From assembly GCF_002127325.2 (NCBI RefSeq), contig NC_035433.2, forward strand, positions 148,626,435 to 148,690,434: a DNA stretch of 64,000 bases, given 5' to 3'. This DNA comes from Helianthus annuus. Lineage: Eukaryota; Streptophyta; Magnoliopsida; Asterales; Asteraceae. Each line of letters begins with the position of its first letter. The first letter of the stretch is position 1. This document shows, in pieces, positions 52,309 through 62,710 of this stretch. The position numbers and the translations under genes are program-made. Below the pieces are notes generated by a model. It did not search any database and was not told the DNA's origin. It saw only the letters and a list, made by a program, of their open reading frames with translations.

Positions 52309-55300
52309 TGTCACACCCCGATTTCCACGTGTATCACCGGTGGGCCCGGTGGGGGATTACCGTGACGTAGTTGGCAACAATATAGTCAAACCACAATATA
52401 TGAATGCACAGCGGAAGCATAAAGATAAATATAATTCAACCATTTACTGTAATATCCAATTGTATCACAAGTAGTTGAATAGTATCCACAGGATGGATCA
52501 AATAAATAAAAATATTGTTCAACAGATAGACATCAAGCTTGCGAGACTTCCTTAGATGCTAGGGAGCTACTACCAGCCAATTACGTGTAGTACCTGCACT
52601 TAATCTTTTTGGGAAAATACGTCAGTTTACACTGGTAAATACAATCAACTGACTCATTTTGTAAAATGATTGAAAATTGGTTTGGATGCACGAGGCGTAA
52701 CACATTTATTTAACTTGGGAAAATTATTTAATATTATAATCTTGTGAACGAATTACATGTTCCTTCTTTGCGTTCAGTAGCCCGGATCATGTCCGGGTTA
52801 AAGATCAATAGACACACCACATTTGCGTAAAACCGAGGCGGGTAACCATCGGCTACGTCTTTTAATAGTATAGACATCAATCGGGTGTACGCCTACTCCC
52901 GGGTGTCGAGGTCGTGGCCATTTCTTCGAATGATGCCAAGGATATCCGGGACATGATCATTAACCCCCCAAAGGCTTTTAAGTAACAAGACTGTTTAAAT
53001 GAGCCGATCAAACTATTCAATTAACCACCTAAGCGATGGAATTATTTGATGCTCAATCAAGCGGTATTTTATATACCGTAACCCAAGCCCGTATAAGGGA
53101 AAATAAGTTAAAAGTATTTACCTTTGCAATGTATATTCCTTAATCGATTAAATCACCGATATCTTTTACTGGGGCTCCTATTCTGGAACGAAGGTTAAAA
53201 TAACCTATTAGAATCCTAACGGGTCTTTATATTAGCCGTAGCCTAGACCGGTTAGTTTCGAGGGATAGATACGGTTTAATCGCGTGAAAGGCGAAAACCG
53301 AGAATGGAATGTGATTCTGACCCAACAAGTTCGGAGACTTGTTTTATATGGGTTTAATGTTCACGCTCTGGATCTTGGGGTCAAAATGATATGGTTTGAC
53401 CCGTATCGGCTAATTTATGTAAACTAGTTACATAAGCCGAACCGTGCGCGCAATAGGCGCAACGGGTAACCGTAGGAGTCCTACACTATTTTCCTAAGTC
53501 AATATACTTTAAAGAGGTTGTGGTATCAGTAGGATACCTTCCATAATGCCCGTAACGAGTTTTAGTTCATTATACGCCCCGTAGGGGTTTTCCGGTCATT
53601 TTAAAGACTGTTAAAGGATTTCTGAGTTCTACAGGAAACCTGAGTTTCCCGATCAGTTTAATAAGTCTAAAATATCTTATTTGTCATTTAAAATCAGTAG
53701 CAACTGGAATCGGGTCAAAAGACCTTGTAGAACTCAAGTTTTGGCCGAAAAGGGCATATTCGGTATTTACCGAACCGTAGCCATAACCGCAGGTTATGAG
53801 CAGGTTAAAATTAATTAAAAATCTTTAAAAATCCCAAAATATTATTTTACCACAGTGGGTAAAAGTTTTGGTGACGAAATCTTGGTTTAGGTAGGCGTTA
53901 TGCTAATTGCGCCGTTTATTACAAAAGTTTCTTATAAATGCGCTAATTAGCATAACTCTCATTCTAGGCCTCGGATTGGCGTGAAATTTTCGGGACATGC
54001 TTAGAATTTAGTAAGCAAGGTTATGGTCCCTTCACGTGTCTGAAATACTCGTTTTATTTTAAAAAGGGCGTTATGGTCAACTTTTAAGTAATTAACGGAA
54101 ATGCATAAAAGACTCAGATAAACAATGAACCGGTCACAGAGGGTGATACCAACATGTGACCTGGTCCTAAGAGAGTCCTAAGGCATATCTACATTGTACT
54201 AAAACGGGTCAGAACTGAAGTCAAAGCAAAAGTCAAACTTTTGCGACATTCGGCTCCGAACCGGGTCAATATAGCAAATGGTCGATTCAAACGAGTTTAG
54301 ACAAGTTTATATACTTAACATCATGTTTTATAAGTGTCAAAACAGGTTTCATAGCATATACATTACAGATTATGCAAGATTTGCTAAAATAGCTTTCTGT
54401 TGACTTTTAAAACATTCGTTTGACTCGACATTTGAACTAGTTAGAGTGGTGATCAGGGGAAACCCTTTTAGGAGTTTATTACCCACATAAATACCAACAC
54501 ATAACTACTTTTGATTCGACAAATCACTGGATCTTTTGTGATTTATCGCAAAGTCAATCGTTAGTTACGACGGATTGACTTTTAGACTAAATTAAGCAAA
54601 AACAAAGCTAGGGAAGGTATGGCATACTTACGGAGATTTGTTGAAAGATTTAGAACAAGAGAAGAACACTTGAGAGCTTTAGAAATGATCAGAGAATTGT
54701 GTTTGAGGTGTGTTTAAGTTGTGAACCATGAATGGCCTTTTATAGTGCAATGTATGCTCTTAGATTGTTACAACACACCCTACAAGTGAGTATGGATCAA
54801 TGGCAGGTGTCCCTAGGTGTTATGGGTCGAGTAGGGGGCGCCCATGCCTCACTTATTGGCTAAATGATCGTTCACAAGCTCAAAAGGCATGCTAGTCCAA
54901 ACTTTCTGCATCTGGGCGTCCCACGCGGCCCGCATGGGAGTTTAGGCACACATTAACACGGGCCGCCTGAAGTTTAAAATCAGACGCGATTTAAGAGGTG
55001 GCTCGCGGCCCGCCTTCACTTAACCCAAACTGTAACGCGGCCCGCGAGAGGGTTATTTTTCAGAGATTTTAAATCTTTTATAATGATTATCAGAATCTGG
55101 TAATTAATAACGAAATCTTTCGTAATTATTAACCTGACCTTTCGGGTTTGAAGGGGTAACTTTGCGGTTTGGCCCTTGATTATTTACAACTAAGGGCCTC
55201 GTGTTATTTACCCGCATTGTTAAGTCCCCGGTTAGTTTATTAATTATTTGGAAAGCCTTAACTTTCAGTGTTGGCGCTTTTAACCTTTCTCGTACGAATT

Positions 55301-55693
55301 TGATCATAACTTTCTCGTTTTAAAACGGAACTTCGCGGAATTTATACAGTATATTCTAGTGAGCGTATTTTACTGTTACAAAGCCTCGGGTACGTCAAAG
55401 GGTCACTCAGAGGTATAATTAAACATGTTGACACAGTTAACCCCCGCGGCTTGTAATCTCCCACTTTCTTCCGCGTTTCGCTTCCGTACGATTCATGATT
55501 TATTCGTTTGAAGGTACGAGCATCATTTAGGGTTACTATACAGTATACTTACCCTTGTTTGACCTTTATAACCCTCGAATTTATATACTTTCAAGGTTTG
55601 TCAACATTAGTCCTTTATTTAATATGAAACGCCACGTGTAAACTTAAGACACGTGTCAAGACATTATTGGACACAAAATTTCGAGGTGTTACA
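52309..55693 (-). repeat. Element E 3' LTR (3385 bp)
   Basis: The first 1290 bp (plus-strand order) are repeated from 62711. It holds a cluster of GCGGCCCGC palindromes at 54923-55046 and, downstream of it in minus-strand sense, a TATA box at 54737-54744. Open frames within it (55104-55307 minus) are not recognised as genes. Confidence 0.93.
54737..55046 (-). promoter_or_regulatory. Element E LTR palindrome cluster (GCGGCCCGC) and TATA box
   Basis: Four copies occur within 125 bp: CGCGGCCCGC at about 54924, CGGGCCGCC at about 54959, CGCGGCCCGCC at about 55014 and CGCGGCCCGCG at about 55036. On the minus strand CTATAAAAGG lies at about 54737-54745, roughly 180 bp downstream of the cluster. 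Confidence 0.7.
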
Positions 55694-55728
55694 TCCTCAC
55701 CCCCTTAAAATAAATCTCGACCCGAGAT
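55694..55728 (-). promoter_or_regulatory. Element E polypurine tract and TCGGGTCGAGAT box
   Basis: On the minus strand, AATCTCGGGTCGAGATTT is followed by TTTTAAGGGGGTGAGGA, which ends at the 3' LTR. It is the same layout as in B, C and F. Confidence 0.85.
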
Positions 55729-58700
55729 TTACTCAAACAAATAGGGGTATTTCTCTTTCATCGTGGATTCAACTTCCCACGTGAATTCGGGACCTCTACG
55801 GGCATCCCATTTAACTTTAACTATTGGCACATGTTTTCTTCGGAGCTTTTTCACCTGTCGGTCTTCAATCGACAAAGGCTTCTCCACAAACTTCAAGCTC
55901 TCATCTATATGCACATCCGTGTGTGGGATCACTAACGATTCGTCAGCGAAGCACTTCTTTAGATTGCAGATGTGGAACACATTATGAATTCCATTGAGCT
56001 CTTCTGGTAGGTTTAATTTATAGGCAACTGACCTGACACGTTCGATAACCTCGAAAGGTCCAATGTATCGCGGGCTCAGTTTACCCTTCTTACCGAAACG
56101 CATCACCCCCTTCCAGGGTGATACTTTTAGCAGCACTTTTTCACCTACCTCGAAGTGAAAATCTTTACGCTTCAGATCAGCGTAACTTTTCTGCCTATCA
56201 CGGGCAGCTTTGAGACGTTCCCGGATTTAGACAATCTTGTCCGTTGTCTCGAAAACTATCTCTGGTCCCGATAATTGGACCTCTCCCACTTCCGCCCAAC
56301 AAACAGGCGATCTACACTTCCTACCGTATAATGCCTCGAAAGGCGCAGCCTTTATGCTGGTATGGTAGCTATTGTTGTAGGAGAATTCGATTAGGGGTAA
56401 GTTCTTATCCCAACTACCACCTAAATCGATAGCACATGCTCGCAGCATGTCTTCTAACGTTTGAATGGTACGCTCACTCTGACCGTCCGTCTGTGGATGG
56501 TAAGCCGTACTGAAGTTCAAACGCGTGCCCAAAGAGTGCTGGAAACTCTTCCAGAAATGAGACGTGTATCTAGTATCTCGATCAGAGATAATAGACACAG
56601 GTATGCCATGTAAGGCGACAATCTTATCAACATATAACTGGGCCAATGTATCGGAGCTATAGGTCTCCTTGATGGGTAAGAAATGAGCTGACTTAGTCAG
56701 TCGATCGACTATAACCCATATTGTGTCGTTCCCTTTGCTCGTCTTTGGTAACTTGGTGATAAAGTCCATAGTTACACACTCCCATTTCCATTCAGGAAGT
56801 TCAGGTTGTTGTAGCAAGCCAGATGGCTTTTGATGCTCAGCCTTGACTTGCGCACAAGTCAAGCATTTTGCTACATAGGCGGCTACAGACTTTTTCAAGC
56901 CTATCCACCAATAGTTTGCCTTTAAATCCTGATACATTTTGTCTGCTCCAGGATGGACAGAATATTTGGAACTATGGGCTTCCTGGAGGATGACATCCCG
57001 TAGTCCTCCATAAATAGGAACCCATATCCGCCCATTCAATCTCAAAAGTCCATCCTTGTGAAGAGTTAACTGCTCTTCGGTTACTCCCAGTTTCTCCTTA
57101 GGATAATTAGCTTCCAACACAGCCTCTCGCTGTGTAGCTAATATCCTTTCAATCAAGTTATTCTTTACTTCCATCCTCCTCGCATTGATTCGGATGGGTT
57201 TTATCCTTTCTTTCCGGCTCAAGGCATCAACGACTACATTCGCTTTGTCGGGATGGTACCTGATCTCACAATCATAATCATTCAAGGTTTCCATCCAACG
57301 GCGTTGCATCATGTTTAGCTCTTTTTGGTTGAACAGATGTTGGAGGCTTTTGTGATCTGAATAGATTACAAACTTGATTCCATATAGATAATGCCTCCAC
57401 AGTTTTAGTGCGAATACAATGGCACCCAGCTCCAAGTCATGGGTGGTGTAATTCTTTTCGTGCACCTTCAACTGTCTTGAAGCATAGGCAATCACTTTGC
57501 CTTTCTGCATGAGCACACACCCCATGCCAGTGTGTGACGCGTCGCAGTAGACTATGAACTCTTCAGTACCTTCCGGTAGCGTTAACACAGGAGCGTTGCT
57601 CAGCCTTTGTTTCAAAATATCAAAGGATTCTTGCTGCTTAGGGCCCCAAATAAACTTTTCTTTCTTCTTGGTTAGAGAGGTTAAGGGCGCAGCAATCCTT
57701 GAGAAATTCTCAATGAATCTCCTGTAGTATCCTGCCAATCCCAGGAAACTACGGATCTCTGTGGGCGTCTTTGGCTCTTGCCAATTCATGACCGCCTCTA
57801 CCTTAGCGGGATCCACCTGGATACCACTCTCACTTACGACGTGTCCAAGAAACTGGACTTCTCTTAGCCAGAATTCACACTTGGAGAATTTGGCATAGAG
57901 TTTCTCGCGATGCAGTAATTCGAGAATACATCGTAGGTGTTCCTCATGGTCGGCTTTATTCTTGGAATAGATGAGAATGTCGTCGATGAATACGATGACG
58001 AATTTGTCTAAATACGGCTTACAGACGCGATTCATGAGGTCCATGAGCGCAGCCGGTGCATTTGTGAGCCCAAAAGGCATCACTAGGAACTCGTAGTGAC
58101 CGTAGCGAGTCCTAAATGCTGTTTTGTGTACGTCTTCGTCTCTGACCTTCAGCTGATGGTAGCCCGACCTCAAGTCGATCTTTGAAAAATAGCTAGCCCC
58201 TTGCAATGGGTCAAACAAATCGTCGATTCTTGGCAATGGGTATCTATTCTTGATCGTGACTTTATTAAGTTCACGATAATCGATGCAAAGACGCATCGAT
58301 CCGTCCTTTTTCTTTACAAACAGGACAGGAGCTCCCCAGGGAGACGAACTAGGCTTGATGAAACCTTTTGCTAATAGTTCATCTAGCTGGGTCCTCAGTT
58401 CCTTCATTTCGGTCGGTGCTAGTCTGTAGGGTGCTCTAGCAATGGGAGCTGCTCCAGGAATGATGTCTATTCTGAATTCCACCTGCCTATCTGGTGGCAA
58501 CCCAGGTAGATCTTCGGGGAAAACTTCTGGATACTCCGAAATGACAGGAATGTCCTCTATTCTTGGTTTGGGCTCTTCGATAATCACTTGTGCCATATAG
58601 ATGACACAGCCTCTTTTTAAGCATCTTGAAGCTTTGAGCATAGATACGTTCTCGGGCAGTCCATACTGCGTATCCCCTCGAATGGTGAGCGATTCACCAG

Positions 58701-60324
58701 TCGGGGTCCTTAGCACAATTTGTTTTCTATTGCAGACGATTTGAGCCTGGTTGTGTGACAACCAGTCCATGCCCAGAACAATGTCAAAACCAGCTAGATT
58801 AAAGGGAAGTAGAGATAGCGAAAAAGAATGGTCCTTAATGGATATAATACGTCCATCTAATATAGTGGAGATGGTTTCTACAGTGCCGTCTGCTAGCTCT
58901 ACCTCGTATTTTACATTTAGGGTTTTGACAGGCATATCCAATAGTTTGCAAAATTTTTGGTCTATGAAGGATTTATCAGCACCTGAATCGAACAGTACTC
59001 TTGCAAAAATATCATTTACGAGGAAAGTACCTGTTATTACGTTGTCGTCATGCAGGGCTTCCTTCACATCCATTTTGAAGACTCTGGCGTTATTCTTTTT
59101 GGTTTCCTCGGTCTTCTTGGCAAGCTTGGGACTGTTGCTCCTGAGGTGCCCCTTCTCACTACAGTTGTAGCAGGTTGCGTCCTTGATCTTCTTACAGTCC
59201 ACAGTTTTGTGGTCTTTGGACTTGCACAGTCCACAACCATATGTCTTTGACTGCGACTGTGAGTTCGACCCAAGTCTGCACTTCCCGAAGTGGAATTTCT
59301 GGCAGTTCTTGCATTTGGGCTTCTCTCCCGATTGTTGCCCTTCTTTTCTCGACTCGCCCCCTTTCTTGCCATCACCGTTTCCACGGTGTTTCTTTCCTGA
59401 CCTTCGCGAGGTATCATCCTCGCGCTTCCTCTTTTCTGCCTCCTTGTTCCTCTGCGATCTCAGTCGGACCGCGTCCATCGTGAGGGACAAAGAGAGGTCA
59501 GTCACGGACCTGAAGGTCGTTGGCCGAGAGGCCTTCACACTAGCCTTTATAGCGGGTTCTAACCCCCCGATAAAACGAGCAATCCTCCTTGGTTCCGGGG
59601 TGACTAGATAAGGAACCAAGCGAGACATCGTATTGAAGCTCGTCAAATAGGCCTGGCAGTCCAGATTGGTCATCACCAATGACACGAAATCGGACTCTAT
59701 CTTCTCCACCTCATGCTGAGGGCAGTAGTTCTCCCTGATGAGAGAAACGAATTCCTCCCACGTCATGCTGTAAAGTACAGCTTTTTCTGAGGCCTGAACC
59801 AGCGCCCTCCACCATGCTAGGGCCTCGCCCTTAAATGACTGTGACACAAACTTCACAACATCCCTTTCAGCGCAGCCACTGATGTCCACCACTGTGTCCA
59901 TCTCGTCCAACCATGTCATACATTCGACAGCACCCTTCTCCCCCGTAAAGTCTCGGGGTTTACAAGATACGAAGTACTTGTATGTGCAGCCCCTGGCCCT
60001 GGAAGCATCGGTATACTCCCTCTCGCGACGAACACTATTCTCGTTTGACGAGTGGTTGTCGTCGTCTTTCTTGGGCTTAGATGAGTGGTTATCGTCATCC
60101 TTCTTAGGTTTGGATAGTGGTTTGCTGTGGGTTTTCGAGTGTGTCTTTGGCTTTGATGGTGGTTTGGAAACTGTTCTGCTTCGGGACTCTGTATATTGTC
60201 GATCCAGAGCTGCTTGCACAGCATTGTCGACAAGAGCCTTGAGTTGAGTGCCCGTTAGATTTATCTGGGCATTATCATAATCTTCTTCACTGGTATGATT
60301 ACTTTCTTCATTAGGATTTGCCAT
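55729..60324 (-). pseudogene. gag-pol: Element E Gag-Pol polyprotein with one internal stop
   Basis: One frame starts [15 protein letters not shown] at 60324 and runs 1365 codons to a TAA at 56227-56229, then stays open in the same frame to 55729. Approximate residues are as follows. A Lys/Ser linker with a duplicated [11 protein letters not shown] is at 70-93 and the Gag core at 110-270. Knuckles are [14 protein letters not shown] (364-377, canonical) and [14 protein letters not shown] (385-398, last Cys replaced by Ser). Protease DSGA is at 446-449. RT runs 615-800 with FIDD at 779-782; RNase H has [13 protein letters not shown]. Integrase has [24 protein letters not shown] and GQSERTIQ. 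The stop falls between the integrase core and the GPY/F and chromodomain part (KLSPRYIGPF; VKVKWDARRGPEFTWE). Confidence 0.92.
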
Positions 60325-61317
60325 AGTAGCTTGTATTTGCTGCAGAAGATAATGAAAATTCTATTTAGGAGTTTATCATTGAATTGTCTTTTATGGCAAT
60401 TCATTAACCATGGTATTGAAGACCATATCTGGTTAATTTGTTACTCACTTTTCATTTAGGATTTGAACATACTTATCCTAATCACAATTAATATTGCTAG
60501 TGGCATAAAAGCCTAGTCACGAGGACGTTATTAAAAACATTAGCCGAGATTACAGAGAATCACGGTATGAAGGTTTGAACCGTAATCCTTTTACTCCTTC
60601 TGACAGGGGGTCACAAACCACCACTGTCTTTTGTCTTATTATGACAGCAATCATGGCCCGTGGGCACTACATTACTAACGGATGTTTGATAATTTGGCCC
60701 TTAGGCACTACATCACTTATGGATGTTTGATAATTCGGCCCTTAGACACTACATCTCTAATGGATGTTTAACAAATGATCATCTTTATTGATGATTTAAC
60801 CCATGATTTATTATATCATTTAGTTGGGCTTTGGAATCCTTTAAGGGACTCTCGTGTAAGAATGACGTGTGTGATTTTAACGAATCACATCTGTCATGAT
60901 TTGTTAACATGCTTACAGAGGTTAACAGGGAATCAGAATCTTTTAAATTAGGTCTTACCATCTTGGCCGGATCTTAAAAGACACCTGGCTAGGTTTCACT
61001 CTGAAGATTCTTTATTTAGGCAGATCAAATTAAAAGGAATGGTTTTGATTTATTTCATATATAGTGATAACAAAATGAAATTCGTAATATAACATTCCAT
61101 AATTTTAATACGATTACACACCGCCCTAAACGGGACTTTTAAATAGTACATACCTACATAGAGGTTCAAAACAAGAGGCAAGTCCACGCAGGGACTAATA
61201 TAAGATAAGTGTCCATGCAAGGACTAAAGGATAAGTCCACGTAGGGACTGAAATACGATAAATGTCCACGCAGGGACTTCTTTTAAAATAAACATTACAT
61301 TAGAACATACATAAGGA
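60325..61317 (-). other. Element E region between the extra ORF and gag, with hairpin and tandem repeats
   Basis: This is about 1 kb without a gene. Four hairpin words GTCC(N6)GGAC lie at 61182-61195, 61211-61224, 61235-61248 and 61264-61277, directly behind the extra ORF stop. Three 41-bp repeats (GGCACTACAT...GGATGTTTGATAAT) are at about 60661-60783. The gag ATG is preceded by an acceptor-like CTTCTGCAG, so the stretch may be an intron or an intergenic leader. Confidence 0.65.
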
Positions 61318-62535
61318 CTAATGATCACGTTTCTTCTTCTTGCCCTTTAGTAGGTTTGCTAAGCCCTTGAGGAATCCTCGGTGGCTCTTACGTTCTTCCT
61401 CGAAGTCTCTTTCCACTCGGCTTAAACGGTGGAGTATTTCTTCTTGTTCAGGAGGAGAGAAACGTGGTTGTGGCGCCTGTTGCGGAACTGGAGGTCTGGG
61501 AGGTGCTGGATACCCATGTGCTGAGTATTCCGGTGCTCCCATGTTCCCATGAGCTCCGTCAGGATAGCGTGCATTATACCTAGCCGACACCACATATGGG
61601 TCGCGCTCATAATTGTAGTTGTAATGTGCTTGTGATGACGGTTCGAACGGGTTGTAAGCCGTTGGACCTGTGTAAGCAGGTATGGGTTGGTCATACCCAA
61701 ATGGTGGCGAATTTGGTGCAGCTAGTGCGGAGTTCGCCTCCTGTACAGGACTTGAAGGTCCTTCTTCTTGTAGTGGTGGGTAGTGGCTACTACTAGAGTG
61801 TCGAGGGGTGCTGAAGTGGAAATCCCCTCCTCCTCGTGTGGACATACGGGCATTTGTCCTCCTACGCCTTGGCGGATCAGGCATTACTGGCTGTACCGGT
61901 GGCGGAGGTGGTGGCGTAACTGCCACGAAGCGTGAATCCTCGGAAGGATCTTGCGGATGTCGCGGTTGTTGTGATGTCTGCTGAGGTGGCGTGTAGTACC
62001 ACTCATGTCGGTCAAACAACGCTTGAAAGCTATCTGGTCCCTGATAGGGTGTGCCATGGAAGGATGACCCATCAGAGACTTCTATTGGGTGCGTGGGCGT
62101 ACCACGAGCAGGTTCTGTAGGATCAGTATCCTCGTCCATATGATCTTCGGAGAAATGATCTTGTGGCCCTAGCGGGACAAAACCTGAAGGTTCCTGGATG
62201 TAGTCAGCTGGATTAAACTGACCTTTGAAGTATGGAGTAGGGTCGTCAAAATTTCGGTGTGATACCGAACGTTGTAGAGGTATGAAGGAGGGTTGTGGGT
62301 TATTGGGATCATTTTCTGAATTTGGCCCGAATGAGTGCCGGTATGATGGCGTCGAGCTGTGCGAGGTAGAATGTCTCACAGGTTCATAAAGGTCTCTTCT
62401 CCTTTGCGGTTCTTCACTCCTTGTAGTCGAAGGAGCTCGCGTACCTGAAGGCCCGGCTTCGTGATCGTGATGAGTAACGATCTCTCCTCTGCCTCTTCTT
62501 CCCCTTCCTCTTCCTCGGAAAATCACTGGCGGCAT
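61318..62535 (-). CDS. Element E extra ORF upstream of gag, unknown function
   Basis: This is a 405-residue intact frame in the same direction as gag-pol. The frame is open from 62598. I prefer MPPVIFRGRGRGRRGRGE at 62535, because the upstream part is hydrophobic filler and an acceptor-like ATAAAGCAG precedes the ATG. It has an Arg/Gly-rich start (RGRGRGRRGRG) and a long Pro/Ser/His-rich middle (HDHEAGPSGTRAPS; PPQQTSQQPRHPQDPSE). The C terminus is a predicted coiled coil with a Lys tail (HRLSRVERDFEEERKSHRG, then LKGKKKKRDH). There is no catalytic or membrane motif. RGG-type and Lys-rich ends suggest RNA or DNA binding, which is inference. Its integrity next to a gag-pol with only one stop suggests it was under selection recently. 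Confidence 0.7.
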   Translation of the reverse strand: MPPVIFRGRGRGRRGRGEIVTHHDHEAGPSGTRAPSTTRSEEPQRRRDLYEPVRHSTSHSSTPSYRHSFGPNSENDPNNPQPSFIPLQRSVSHRNFDDPTPYFKGQFNPADYIQEPSGFVPLGPQDHFSEDHMDEDTDPTEPARGTPTHPIEVSDGSSFHGTPYQGPDSFQALFDRHEWYYTPPQQTSQQPRHPQDPSEDSRFVAVTPPPPPPVQPVMPDPPRRRRTNARMSTRGGGDFHFSTPRHSSSSHYPPLQEEGPSSPVQEANSALAAPNSPPFGYDQPIPAYTGPTAYNPFEPSSQAHYNYNYERDPYVVSARYNARYPDGAHGNMGAPEYSAHGYPAPPRPPVPQQAPQPRFSPPEQEEILHRLSRVERDFEEERKSHRGFLKGLANLLKGKKKKRDH

Positions 62536-62693
62536 ATTTCCTGCTTTATAAAACTTTAAATACCAATAATAAAGGAAAAGACAAAATTGGAATAACAATT
62601 CGAATTTGTCCTATGTTCTTGTCTAGACTCAAGTATGTGCAATTGTGTCACTGAGATTAAACACATTAGGATAGTGTTTAATTCACTCAATGT

Positions 62694-62707
62694 TGGCTCT
62701 GATACCA
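62694..62707 (-). promoter_or_regulatory. Element E primer-binding site, tRNA-iMet type
   Basis: On the minus strand, TGGTATCAGAGCCA lies 3 bases after the 5' LTR end. Confidence 0.9.
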
Positions 62708-62710
62708 ACC

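Noticed and set aside
59050..60247. Plus-strand frames opposite element E gag
   Set aside because: They are antisense to a clear Gag-Pol frame and have no domain of their own.
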